A DNA stretch of 64,000 nucleotides from Cellulomonas sp. HZM (GTDB lineage: Bacteria; Actinomycetota; Actinomycetes; Actinomycetales; Cellulomonadaceae), in NCBI RefSeq assembly GCF_000708885.1, contig NZ_JEOE01000004.1, positions 120,029-184,028 of the forward strand, written 5' to 3'. A program made the position numbers and the translations under genes. Shown one piece after another: positions 7,465 through 14,574 of the stretch (positions are counted from its first letter, which is position 1; each line of letters begins with the position of its first letter). Below the pieces are notes generated by a model, which saw only the letters and a program-made list of their open reading frames with translations, searched no databases and was not told the origin of the DNA.

Positions 7465-9165
7465 ATGGACACCACCTCGCACCACACCGCGCCCCGTCGG
7501 ATCGTCGTCGTCGGCGGCGTCGCGGGCGGCATGAGCGCGGCGGCCCGGGCACGGCGGATCGACGAGCACGCGTCGATCGTCGTACTCGAGAAGTCCGACT
7601 ACGTGTCGTTCGCCAACTGCGGCCTGCCGTACCACCTGTCCGGAGAGATCGAGAGCCGCGACGCCCTCCTCCTGCACACCCCCGCGACCCTGCGCGCGGC
7701 GCTGGACCTCGACGTCCGCACGGGTCACCGCGTCACCGCGGTGGACCGCGCGGCGCGCACGGTGACGGTCGCGACGGCCGACGACGAGTACGCGCTCCCC
7801 TACGACGCGCTGCTCCTCGCGCCCGGTGCGGTCGCGGTGCGCCCGCAGATCGACGGCATCGACCACCCGGCCGTGCACAGCCTGCGCACCATCCCGGACC
7901 TCGACGCGCTGCTCGCACGCCTCGAGGGGCACGAAGAGCAGGTCGACGAGCAGCGCCGCGCGGTCGTCGTCGGCGGCGGGTTCATCGGGCTCGAGGCGGC
8001 CGAGGCACTCGTCGCGCGCGGACTGCAGGTGGACCTCGTCGAGCTCGCGGAGCAGGTGCTGCCCCCGCTCGACGCGGAGCTGGCGGTCCGGCTGGCCGAC
8101 GAGCTGCGAGCGAACGGCGCGCGGCTGCACCTGGGTGTCGCGGTCGTGTCGATCTCGGGTCACGACGACGGCGTCGTCGTGCACCTGTCCGACGGCACGG
8201 CGCTGCCCGCCGACGACGTCGTGATGAACATCGGCGTCCGCCCCGCGAGCAACCTCGCTCGCGACGCCGGCTTCGAGCTCGGCGCGCGCGGTGCGATCGT
8301 CGTCGACGCGGACCAGCGTACGTCCGACCCGCACGTCTGGGCGGTCGGCGACGCCGTCGAGGTGCGTCACGCCGTCACGGGCGACGTCGGCCCGGTCCCG
8401 CTCGCGGGCCCGGCCAACCGCCAGGGCCGGCGCGCCGCCGACTCCATGCTGGGCCGCCGCACCACGCCGCAGGCGACCGTGCTGGGCACCGCGATCGTGC
8501 GCGTCTTCGGCCTCACCGCCGCCGTCACCGGCGCGAGCCAGGAGACGCTGCGCCGAGCGGGCACCGAGCACGTCGTCGTCCGCCTGCACGGCGGGCACCA
8601 CGCGGGATACTTCCCGGGTGCGGAGCAGGTGCACCTCGTCGCGAGCTTCGCCCCAGACGGGCGACTGCTCGGCGCGCAGGGCGTCGGCCCCGACGGCGTC
8701 GACAAGCGCATCGACGTGCTCGCCACCGCCCTGCGCGCCGGCATGACGGCCGACGACCTGGCCGAGCTCGAGCTCGCCTACGCGCCGCCGTTCGGCTCGG
8801 CGAAGGACCCAGTCAACATGCTGGGGTTCGTCGCGCAGAACGTGCTCGACGGCACCATGCCACAGTGGCAGGCCGACGAGCTCGACGACGTCCTGACCGA
8901 CACCCTCGTGCTCGACGTCCGCAGCGCGGCCGAGTTCGCGGCCGGCCACCTCAAGGGTGCACTCAACATCCCGCACACCGAGCTGCGCGGACGTCTCGAC
9001 GAGGTCCGCGACGCCGCCTCCGGCCGCCCGGTGAGCGTGCACTGCGCGAGCGGCGTGCGCTCCTACCTGGCCACCCGCGTGCTGCTCGCCGCGGGCCTGG
9101 ACGCCCGGAACCTGTCCGGCGGCTGGCTCACGCTGACCGCCGTCCACCCTCACCTCGCGGCCTGA
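7465..9165 (+). CDS. CoA-disulfide reductase / rhodanese fusion (FAD/NAD-dependent persulfide reductase)
   Basis: 566-aa flavoprotein of the CoADR-RHD family, which reduces CoA-disulfide, CoA-persulfide or polysulfide using NAD(P)H. In order: an FAD-binding Rossmann motif (IVVVGGVAGGMSAAARAR, residues about 13-30), the single redox Cys52 in FANCGLPYHLSG, the NAD-binding VVVGGGFIGLEAAEAL, the second FAD motif VWAVGDAVE, a dimerisation domain, and a C-terminal rhodanese domain from about 470 with active-site Cys527 in VHCASGVRS. ATG 7465 was preferred to upstream in-frame starts because the operator lies just in front of it; no strong ribosome binding site is seen. It leads an operon with a small Cys-rich protein and a CstR-like repressor. 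Confidence 0.92.
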   Translation: MDTTSHHTAPRRIVVVGGVAGGMSAAARARRIDEHASIVVLEKSDYVSFANCGLPYHLSGEIESRDALLLHTPATLRAALDLDVRTGHRVTAVDRAARTVTVATADDEYALPYDALLLAPGAVAVRPQIDGIDHPAVHSLRTIPDLDALLARLEGHEEQVDEQRRAVVVGGGFIGLEAAEALVARGLQVDLVELAEQVLPPLDAELAVRLADELRANGARLHLGVAVVSISGHDDGVVVHLSDGTALPADDVVMNIGVRPASNLARDAGFELGARGAIVVDADQRTSDPHVWAVGDAVEVRHAVTGDVGPVPLAGPANRQGRRAADSMLGRRTTPQATVLGTAIVRVFGLTAAVTGASQETLRRAGTEHVVVRLHGGHHAGYFPGAEQVHLVASFAPDGRLLGAQGVGPDGVDKRIDVLATALRAGMTADDLAELELAYAPPFGSAKDPVNMLGFVAQNVLDGTMPQWQADELDDVLTDTLVLDVRSAAEFAAGHLKGALNIPHTELRGRLDEVRDAASGRPVSVHCASGVRSYLATRVLLAAGLDARNLSGGWLTLTAVHPHLAA

Positions 9166-9189
9166 CCGCGAAGCCCAAAGGAGGCCACC

Positions 9190-9306
9190 ATGTGCTACCC
9201 CGTCCGCTGCGCCACCTGTCGCAAGATCGGCTGGGAGGGCTGCGGCATGCACGTCGACGACGTGATGGCCGACGTCCCCACCGACGAGCGCTGCACCTGC
9301 CGCTGA
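9190..9306 (+). CDS. Small Cys-rich protein (38 aa) of the persulfide operon
   Basis: 38-aa ORF beginning MCYPVRCATCRKIGWEGCG and ending with a CTC motif: six cysteines in CXXXXCXXC, GCG and CTC arrangement, plus a His. AAAGGAGG ends 5 nt upstream of the ATG, one of the best ribosome binding sites in the window. Short proteins with this MCYPV...C..C...W.GCG...V...V...CTC pattern are widespread in actinobacteria and carry no assigned function. Cysteine spacing suggests bound zinc or a thiol/persulfide carrier. It lies between the reductase-rhodanese and the repressor, 24 and 13 bp from them, so it is almost certainly expressed and not a chance ORF. Confidence 0.85.
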   Translation: MCYPVRCATCRKIGWEGCGMHVDDVMADVPTDERCTCR

Positions 9307-9319
9307 GAGGAGAGCTCTG

Positions 9320-9598
9320 ATGGAGCTCGACCGCGACGAGGTCGCCAAGATCGCCAACCGGCTCAAGCGTGCGCAGGGCCAGCTCGCGGGCGTGATCCGC
9401 ATGCTCGACGAGGGGCGCGACTGCGAGGAGCTGGTCACGCAGCTGTCCGCGGTCTCGCGCGCGCTGGACCGCGCGGGGTTCGCGATCATCGCCACCGGGA
9501 TGCGCCAGTGCCTGGTCCGGCCGGAGGGTGCGGCTGACGACGAGGCCACGGCGCTGGACGTGCAGAAGCTGGAGAAGCTCTTCCTGTCCCTGGCGTGA
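9320..9598 (+). CDS. CsoR/CstR-family transcriptional repressor, persulfide-sensing type
   Basis: 92-aa all-helical repressor of the CsoR/RcnR/CstR family (DUF156), with the DNA-contacting start EVAKIANRLKRAQGQLAGVIRML. Two cysteines, Cys35 and Cys64, have the family spacing of 29 residues. The histidine that copper-sensing CsoR carries between them (four residues before the second Cys) is Gly60 here. A Cys-Cys pair without that His is the pattern of CstR, which forms a di-, tri- or tetrasulfide link with sulfane sulfur and leaves the operator. The gene follows a reductase-rhodanese and its operator lies at 7440-7455, which supports sulfur rather than copper sensing. A GGAG site precedes the ATG. 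Confidence 0.88.
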   Translation: MELDRDEVAKIANRLKRAQGQLAGVIRMLDEGRDCEELVTQLSAVSRALDRAGFAIIATGMRQCLVRPEGAADDEATALDVQKLEKLFLSLA

Positions 9599-9608
9599 CG
9601 ACCGGACG

Positions 9609-10478
9609 TCAGTCCGCGCGCGCGTCCGCGCGGGCCAGCACGAGCATCCGCTCCTCGATCGTCGCCGGGACCGCCTCGACCGTCGCGTGCAGACCGGCCC
9701 CGCGCAGGATGCCCTCCACGTCGGACTGCGCGAGATCGGCGACCCGGACCGAGCGACCGTCGAGGATCACCGGCGCGTCGGCGGCGTTGAGGGCGGCGAA
9801 CGTCGCGGCCCAGTCGTCGGTCCGGACCGCGAGCGCACGGGTGTCGCCGATGATGTCGGCCTCGCTCCCCTGCGCGACGAGCCGGCCGCGGGACATGAGC
9901 AGCAGGCGGTCGCACTGCTGCGCCTCCTGCATGTAGTGCGTGGTGACGAGCACGCCGACGCCCTCGTCGGACTGACCGCGGATCGTGTCCCACAGCGCGG
10001 CGCGCGCGAGCGCGTCCACCCCGGACGTGGGCTCGTCGAGCAGGACGAGCTCCGGGCCGTGAGAGAGAGCGGCGACGAACGCGGCCTGCCGCTGGGCGCC
10101 GAGCGGCATCTCGGCCACCAGGGTGCGCGCGTAGGGCTCGAGCCCGTCAGGCAGCGCGGGCACCGGGGTCCCGTACGTGTCGCAGACGAACGCCAGGTTC
10201 TCGGCCAGGGTCATGTCGCGGTAGAGGCCGAGGTTCTGCGGCACGTACCCGACACGCCGACGGCGGTCCCTGTTGGGCGGGCCGCCGAGCATCTCGACGT
10301 CACCGGCACTCGTCGGCAGGAGGCCCAGGAGCATCCGCATGAGCGTCGTCTTCCCGGCTCCGTTCGCCCCGAGCAGGCCGACGACCTCGCCCGGTTGCAC
10401 CTCCATCGTCACCGAGTCGACCGCGGTGAAGTGCCCGAAGCGGCGCGTCACGTCGACCGCGCGCAGCGCGACGCTCAT
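9609..10478 (-). CDS. ABC transporter ATP-binding protein, second of two (ABC-2 exporter)
   Basis: 289-aa drug-export type nucleotide-binding protein. It has Walker A GANGAGKTT (about 38-46), Q-loop VGYVPQNLGLY, Walker B ELVLLDEPTSGVD and H-loop TTHYMQEA. The signature loop reads LGAQRQAAFVAAL instead of LSGGQ, so it is degenerate. The last ~70 residues form the C-terminal accessory domain common in DrrA-like ATPases. The ATG overlaps the stop of the preceding ATPase by 3-4 nt (ATGA). With the neighbouring ATPase and permease this gives an ABC-2 exporter with two distinct ATPases, as in YbhF-type systems where they are fused. Confidence 0.88.
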   Translation of the reverse strand: MSVALRAVDVTRRFGHFTAVDSVTMEVQPGEVVGLLGANGAGKTTLMRMLLGLLPTSAGDVEMLGGPPNRDRRRRVGYVPQNLGLYRDMTLAENLAFVCDTYGTPVPALPDGLEPYARTLVAEMPLGAQRQAAFVAALSHGPELVLLDEPTSGVDALARAALWDTIRGQSDEGVGVLVTTHYMQEAQQCDRLLLMSRGRLVAQGSEADIIGDTRALAVRTDDWAATFAALNAADAPVILDGRSVRVADLAQSDVEGILRGAGLHATVEAVPATIEERMLVLARADARAD

Positions 10479-11299
10479 CGCGCCACCGCCGTCGCTCGTC
10501 GGACCAGGGACGACGCGATCACGATGTCCTCCAGGTCGGGGGCGACGACCTCGCGTCCCGCGGGTGCGTCCCCGTCCGGCCAGTACTCGTGCCGCTCGCG
10601 GCCGCGACGCCACGACCACTGCGGGCGGACGGCCTCGGGCGCCCGTGTCACCGTCCCCGGGAAGCCGGCGCGGACCTCGTCGTACGAGCCCTGCACCAAC
10701 ACCTCCCCGCCGTCGAGTACCACCAGGTGCCCCGCGCGCTCGGCCTCGTCGAGGTAGGTGGTCGACATGATCACGGCCGCGCCGGCCGCCGCGGTCTCCG
10801 AGACCAGCCGCCACAGGTCGATGCGGCTGACGGGGTCGACGCCGGTGCTCGGCTCGTCGAGCACGACGAGGTCCGGGGTGTGCACGATCGCCATGCAGAA
10901 CCCGAGCTTGCGCCGCATGCCGCCCGAGAGCTGCGACGCGAGCCGGTCCGAGGCGAACGTGAGGCCGGCCGCGTCCGTGAGCTCCGTCCGGCGCGTGGCC
11001 AGGCGCTCGCCCGTGAGCCCGTACACGCCTCCGACGAAGTCGATGTTCTGCGCGACCGTGAGCGCGGCCCAGCTCCCCGACGAGGCGGGCAGGAACCCTA
11101 GCTGCGACTTCTGCGGTGCGGTCACCGTGCCCTCGTCGGGAACCACCTCCCGCACCAGGGCCCGCAGCAGGGTCGTCTTTCCCGCGCCGTCGCCGCCGAC
11201 GACCGCGACCACCGTCCCGGCGGAGACCTCGACCGTGACGTCGTGCAGCGCCTGCGTCGCGCCGAACGACACGCTCAGGGACGCCACCCCGTACGTCAC
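10475..11299 (-). CDS. ABC transporter ATP-binding protein, first of two (ABC-2 exporter)
   Basis: 274-aa ATPase with an unusual Walker A GGDGAGKTT (about residues 35-43, the first G-x-D variant), the complete signature LSGGMRRKLGFCMAI, Walker B LVVLDEPSTGVD and a switch STTYLDEAERAGH in which the usual H-loop His is Thr/Tyr. The C-terminus carries an extension with a Trp/Arg-rich patch (QWSWRRGRERHEYW). Because this subunit keeps the signature while its partner keeps the H-loop, the two probably form an asymmetric heterodimer. GTG start overlaps the permease stop by 4 nt. Probably exports a toxic compound; substrate unknown. Confidence 0.88.
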   Translation of the reverse strand: MTYGVASLSVSFGATQALHDVTVEVSAGTVVAVVGGDGAGKTTLLRALVREVVPDEGTVTAPQKSQLGFLPASSGSWAALTVAQNIDFVGGVYGLTGERLATRRTELTDAAGLTFASDRLASQLSGGMRRKLGFCMAIVHTPDLVVLDEPSTGVDPVSRIDLWRLVSETAAAGAAVIMSTTYLDEAERAGHLVVLDGGEVLVQGSYDEVRAGFPGTVTRAPEAVRPQWSWRRGRERHEYWPDGDAPAGREVVAPDLEDIVIASSLVRRATAVAR

Positions 11300-12345
11300 G
11301 CGGCACCGCCGGCACGCTTCGACGGCTTGCGCTCCGGCGCCAGGTCACGCCGGAAGCGCAGGGTCGCCGCGGTGAACACGACGACGGCCATGACGGTGAG
11401 CACGACGAACGGCAGCCACAGCGAGGCGATCGGCGCACCCCGGAGCATCACGCCCTGGGAGATCATCGTGAAGTAGGTCAGCGGCAGCAGGTAGCCGATC
11501 CAGCGCACTCCGGCGGCCATGGCCTCGAGCGGGAAGATCATGCCCGAGAGCAGGATCTGCGGCATCAGGATGAAGAAGGCCGTCTGGATCGCCTGCCCGG
11601 CGGTCTGCGAGATCGTCGAGATGAACACCCCGATGCCGAGCACGACGAACAGGAAGATCGCCGCGCCGAGCGCGAACGTGAGCACGTTGCCGTTGAACGG
11701 GACGTCGAACAGCAGCATCCCGAGCACCGTGACGATGACCATGTCGATCGCCGCGAGGATGAAGTAGGGCGTGATCTTCCCGAGGATCACCGTGCTCGGC
11801 TTGATGGGCATCACCGCGAGCTGCTCGATGGTGCCGCTCTCGCGTTCGCGGACCAGGCCGATGCTGGTCACGATCGTGCCGATGAACGTGAGGATGAGTC
11901 CGATGATCGCGGGGATCATCACCCAGGACGTCGTCAGGTCCGGGTTGTAGAGGACCTCGGTGGTGACCTTGTCGCCCATCGAGTTCAGCCCGGCGACGAT
12001 GGACTGCGCGGCGAACAGGTTCGAGCCGTCGACCAGCGCCTTCACGCCCGCCTCGCTGGTCACGAAGACCACGTCGACCTCGTCGTCGCGCAGCATGTCG
12101 CGCGCGTCCTGCTCCGTGGCCGACGCGTCGGTGGTGGTCACGTCGAAGAAGTCCGGGAGCTGCCCGGCGACCTTCGCGGCGTCCGGCCCGACGACGGCCG
12201 CCTCGGCGTGGTCGACGTAGAAGTTGGCGGCGTACCCGAACACCACCAGCAGGATCAGCGGGAGCGCGACGAGCAGCCCGACGGTGCGGCGGTCGCGGAC
12301 CAGCTCGCGGAACTCCTTGACGATCATCGCCCTCACCCGCGTCAC
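11296..12345 (-). CDS. ABC-2 type permease
   Basis: 349-aa membrane subunit. One N-terminal transmembrane helix (VGLLVALPLILLVVFGYAA, about 23-41) is followed by an extracytoplasmic domain of ~130 residues (AEAAVVGPDAAKVAGQLPDF). Five C-terminal helices follow, starting at SWVMIPAIIGLILTFIGTIV and containing the ABC-2 signature region RERESGTIEQLAVMPIKPS. This is the YbhS/YbhR layout of drug or toxin exporters. It is the promoter-proximal gene of the three-gene operon. GTG 12345 is taken as start, with ATG 12327 (MIVKEF) a close alternative. A TetR-type gene is divergent, with an inverted repeat in between. Confidence 0.9.
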   Translation of the reverse strand: MTRVRAMIVKEFRELVRDRRTVGLLVALPLILLVVFGYAANFYVDHAEAAVVGPDAAKVAGQLPDFFDVTTTDASATEQDARDMLRDDEVDVVFVTSEAGVKALVDGSNLFAAQSIVAGLNSMGDKVTTEVLYNPDLTTSWVMIPAIIGLILTFIGTIVTSIGLVRERESGTIEQLAVMPIKPSTVILGKITPYFILAAIDMVIVTVLGMLLFDVPFNGNVLTFALGAAIFLFVVLGIGVFISTISQTAGQAIQTAFFILMPQILLSGMIFPLEAMAAGVRWIGYLLPLTYFTMISQGVMLRGAPIASLWLPFVVLTVMAVVVFTAATLRFRRDLAPERKPSKRAGGAA

Positions 12346-12369
12346 GCTAGGAGCCCGCCCGCCAGGAAG

Positions 12370-12383
12370 TCAACGGATGTTGA
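12370..12383. promoter_or_regulatory. TetR-type operator between exporter operon and its repressor
   Basis: TCAAC-GGAT-GTTGA, a 5-bp perfect inverted repeat with a 4-nt spacer, in the 76-bp gap between the divergent exporter operon and the tetR-like gene. Position and symmetry fit a repressor site controlling both directions. Confidence 0.6.
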
Positions 12384-12421
12384 ATAGCGATCCCGGCCCG
12401 CTCCGGCGGTACCCTCCGCCG

Positions 12422-13018
12422 ATGAGCACCAGGTCGGGAAGGCGCCCCGGAGGGCAGCCGACCAGGCAGGAGATCGTCGAGGCCGCCCGCGCGACCTTCG
12501 CCGCGCAGGGCTTCGACGGCTCGACGATCCGCGGCATCGCCGCCGCTGCGTCGGTCGACCCTGCGCTCGTGCACCACTACTTCGGCACGAAGGAGGAGCT
12601 GCTCCTCGAGACGCTCCAGTTCCCCGACGGCGGCGAGCATCTCGTCCTGTCCTCGCTCGACGGAGACGTGTCGGACGTCGGCGAACGGCTCACCCGCGCC
12701 TACCTGAGCCTGTGGGAGAGCGACGACACCCGCAGCCAGATGGTGATCCTCGCGCGCTCGGCCCTGACGAACGAGGCCGCCATGGCGCGCGTCCGACCGC
12801 TCATCGCCGCGGTGCAGGCCCACCTCAGGAGCACGACGCCGGCGGCCGCACGCGCGGACGATACGTTCGCGCTCGCGATCGGCCAGCTCCTCGGGATCGC
12901 CTGCGGGCGGCACATCACCCGCATCCCGACGCTGTGCGCCCTGACGTTCGACGAGCTCGTCGAACGGGTCGCGCCGTCGGTCCAGGTGCTCTTCGAGCGG
13001 CCCGCCGACGGCCCCTAG
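12422..13018 (+). CDS. TetR/AcrR family transcriptional regulator
   Basis: 198-aa regulator. The N-terminal helix-turn-helix spans about residues 14-60 (TRQEIVEAARATFAAQGFDG, TIRGIAAAASVDPALVHHYF), the classic TetR layout ending in HHYFGTKEELL. The ligand-binding domain is mostly alpha-helical and of the TetR_C class with no residues that identify the ligand. ATG 12422 is preferred; the upstream ATG 12380 overlaps the putative operator. It is divergent from the ABC-2 exporter operon and most likely represses it until the exported compound binds. Confidence 0.88.
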   Translation: MSTRSGRRPGGQPTRQEIVEAARATFAAQGFDGSTIRGIAAAASVDPALVHHYFGTKEELLLETLQFPDGGEHLVLSSLDGDVSDVGERLTRAYLSLWESDDTRSQMVILARSALTNEAAMARVRPLIAAVQAHLRSTTPAAARADDTFALAIGQLLGIACGRHITRIPTLCALTFDELVERVAPSVQVLFERPADGP

Positions 13019-13047
13019 CACCAGCCCGCCGGCGGATGGCACCTCCG

Positions 13048-13073
13048 GTAGACCTCATGTCTACCCGGGTAGA
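13048..13073. promoter_or_regulatory. VapBC autoregulatory operator (two overlapping palindromes)
   Basis: Two inverted repeats share bases: GTAGAC-CTCAT-GTCTAC (13048-13064) and the perfect 14-bp palindrome TCTACCCGGGTAGA (13060-13073). They end 8 nt before the antitoxin ATG. Paired repeats like these are normal binding sites for VapB dimers or VapBC complexes. Confidence 0.75.
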
Positions 13074-13081
13074 ATCCGCGC

Positions 13082-13354
13082 ATGTCGCTCAACATCAAGA
13101 ACGAGCGGACGCACTCCTTGGTGCGTCGGCTCGCGGCGCTCACCGGGCAGTCGCAGACGGCGGCCGTCGAGGACGCGGTCGCCCGCCGCCTCGCCGAGGT
13201 GGAGGCCGGCGGGCGTACGGGACGCGCGGACGCACGGTGGTCCGAGGTCGAGGAGCTCCTGGTCGAGTTCCGGGTCGACCTCGCGCCCGACGACCGCGCA
13301 CGGATGCTCCGTGCCGAGGCCGACCTCTACGACGATCTCGGCCTCCCGCGATGA
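13082..13354 (+). CDS. vapB: Type II antitoxin, VapB (PSK transcription factor) family
   Basis: 90-aa antitoxin. The N-terminal half (MSLNIKNERTHSLVRRLAALTGQSQTAAV) is the ribbon-helix-helix or AbrB-like DNA-binding portion of the Rv0623/PSK-type VapB family; the C-terminal half is charged and would wrap the toxin. It precedes and overlaps the PIN-domain toxin by 4 nt (ATGA), and two palindromes sit directly upstream. The acidic DLYDDLGLPR tail resembles the neutralising end of VapB proteins, where it inserts near the toxin active site. Confidence 0.9.
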   Translation: MSLNIKNERTHSLVRRLAALTGQSQTAAVEDAVARRLAEVEAGGRTGRADARWSEVEELLVEFRVDLAPDDRARMLRAEADLYDDLGLPR

Positions 13355-13746
13355 TCGTCGACACGTCGGCGGTCGTCGCGATCCTGCTGGGCGAGCCCGG
13401 GTGGGACGCGTTGGCCCGCGCGGTGCTCGCCGACCCGGCCCCTCGCATGTCGGCCGCGACCTTCGTCGAGCTGTCCGCGGTGGTGTGGCAGAAGGGCGCA
13501 CCCCAGCAGCACCGGAGGGTCGAGACCCTGCTCGAACGCCTCGGCATCGAGGTCGTCGCGCTGACGCCGGAGCACGCGCGGGTCGCCGCCGAGGCGTACC
13601 GGGAGTTCGGCCGCGGGAGCGGGCACCCCGCCCGTCTGAACCTGGGGGACTGCTTCGCGTACGCGCTCGCGGCCGTCCGGGACGAGCCTCTGCTGTTCGT
13701 CGGCGACGACTTCCGCCACACGGACCTGCGAGCCGCGGTCGCCTAG
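13351..13746 (+). CDS. vapC: Type II toxin VapC, PIN-domain ribonuclease
   Basis: 131-aa PIN-domain protein, an Mg2+-dependent RNase that cuts specific tRNA or rRNA sites in this family. The acidic active site is present: Asp4 in MIVDTSAVV, Glu in FVELSAVV, Asp in LNLGDCFAYALA and the final Asp pair in FVGDDFRHTD. The ATG overlaps the antitoxin stop (ATGA), so the pair is co-translated. It ends convergently with the next TetR gene, sharing 4 nt. Confidence 0.92.
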   Translation: MIVDTSAVVAILLGEPGWDALARAVLADPAPRMSAATFVELSAVVWQKGAPQQHRRVETLLERLGIEVVALTPEHARVAAEAYREFGRGSGHPARLNLGDCFAYALAAVRDEPLLFVGDDFRHTDLRAAVA

Positions 13747-14492
13747 CCCGCCGCCTGCTGGCGGATGCCCGCCAGGAGCAGGTCGAGGCCCGCGCGGAAC
13801 TGCTCGGCGTCGTCGTGCGCCGCGAACTCGTCGGCGATGTTGAACAGGAACGGGAAGTCCTGCTCGCCCAGCTCGCGGATCTGGGCGCGGAAGTCGGCGA
13901 CGAACTCGTCGGCACTGACGCGGCCGTCGCGCACCTCCTGCGGCGGGTCCTGGCCGCGGTCGGCAGCGACGCCGACGACGAACGCCATGACGGCCGAGAC
14001 GGCGTCGAACTGCTGCCGGCGGGTGAGGTCGAGCCGCATGACCTGGCGGCCCATCCGGTCGTACAGCGTGAGGCCGTTGATCTGGGTCCCCGAGTCCTGC
14101 AGGAAGTAGGCGCCGAGCCAGGGGCGGTTGACCGTGGCCTCGTAGAACGCGATCGCGATCGCCCGGACGTCGGCGATCGGGTCCGGGTCCGTCCCGACGT
14201 GCGCGGTCTGGGCCAGCACCCCGGCGAGCACGCTGTCCGCGGCCCGTTCCAGGAGCTCGTCCTTGCTGGACACGTACCAGTAGATGCTTCCGACGCCGGT
14301 GCCGAGCCGTGCCGCGAGGGCCCGGAACGTGAGGCCCGGCTCGCCGGACTCGTCGAGGATCGCGACGGCCTCCGAGATCACGGCCTCGAGCGAGTGCGAC
14401 GCGCGCCGCCGTCCCGTGGTCCCGCGTCCACCGCCACGACGAGCGGCAGCGCCGCCCTGTGACGCACCAGTCACGATCTCGTCCCTGCGCAT
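13743..14492 (-). CDS. TetR family regulator (TetR_C tetracycline-repressor-like)
   Basis: About 249 aa. A basic, Gly/Arg-rich leader of ~30 residues precedes the helix-turn-helix (LEAVISEAVAILDESGEPGLTFRALAA then GTGVGSIYWYVSSKDELL), whose recognition segment YWYVSSKDELL is typical of the TetR subgroup. The long C-terminal domain matches tetracycline-repressor-type ligand domains. Start at ATG 14492 is a choice: the ATG at 14513 lies inside the first of three operator repeats. Divergent from a DHA2 efflux pump across those repeats, so it is almost certainly that pump's repressor. Confidence 0.88.
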   Translation of the reverse strand: MRRDEIVTGASQGGAAARRGGGRGTTGRRRASHSLEAVISEAVAILDESGEPGLTFRALAARLGTGVGSIYWYVSSKDELLERAADSVLAGVLAQTAHVGTDPDPIADVRAIAIAFYEATVNRPWLGAYFLQDSGTQINGLTLYDRMGRQVMRLDLTRRQQFDAVSAVMAFVVGVAADRGQDPPQEVRDGRVSADEFVADFRAQIRELGEQDFPFLFNIADEFAAHDDAEQFRAGLDLLLAGIRQQAAG

Positions 14493-14507
14493 GGGTTGCA
14501 CCCTATC

Positions 14508-14556
14508 GAACATCGTTCTAGCGTATAGAACAGCGTTCGATCACCGAACAACGTTC
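14508..14556. promoter_or_regulatory. Triple TetR operator array (GAAC-N3-GTTC x3)
   Basis: Three inverted repeats of identical form: GAACATCGTTC (14508-14518), GAACAGCGTTC (14528-14538) and GAACAACGTTC (14546-14556). Centres are 20 and 18 bp apart, close to two helix turns, so bound dimers would lie on roughly the same DNA face. They fill the gap between the divergent repressor and pump genes. Confidence 0.85.
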
Positions 14557-14574
14557 CAGCCAAAGGACCACGCC

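Noticed and set aside
5872..9993. A 1373-codon open frame on the minus strand spanning the secreted protein and beyond
   Set aside because: Only the last ~433 codons look like protein; the rest lies antisense to the CoA-disulfide reductase and repressor genes and is Arg/Ala-rich noise of a high-GC genome.
14513..14513. ATG 14513 as start of the TetR gene
   Set aside because: It lies within the first operator repeat and has no ribosome binding site; ATG 14492 is preferred though not proven.
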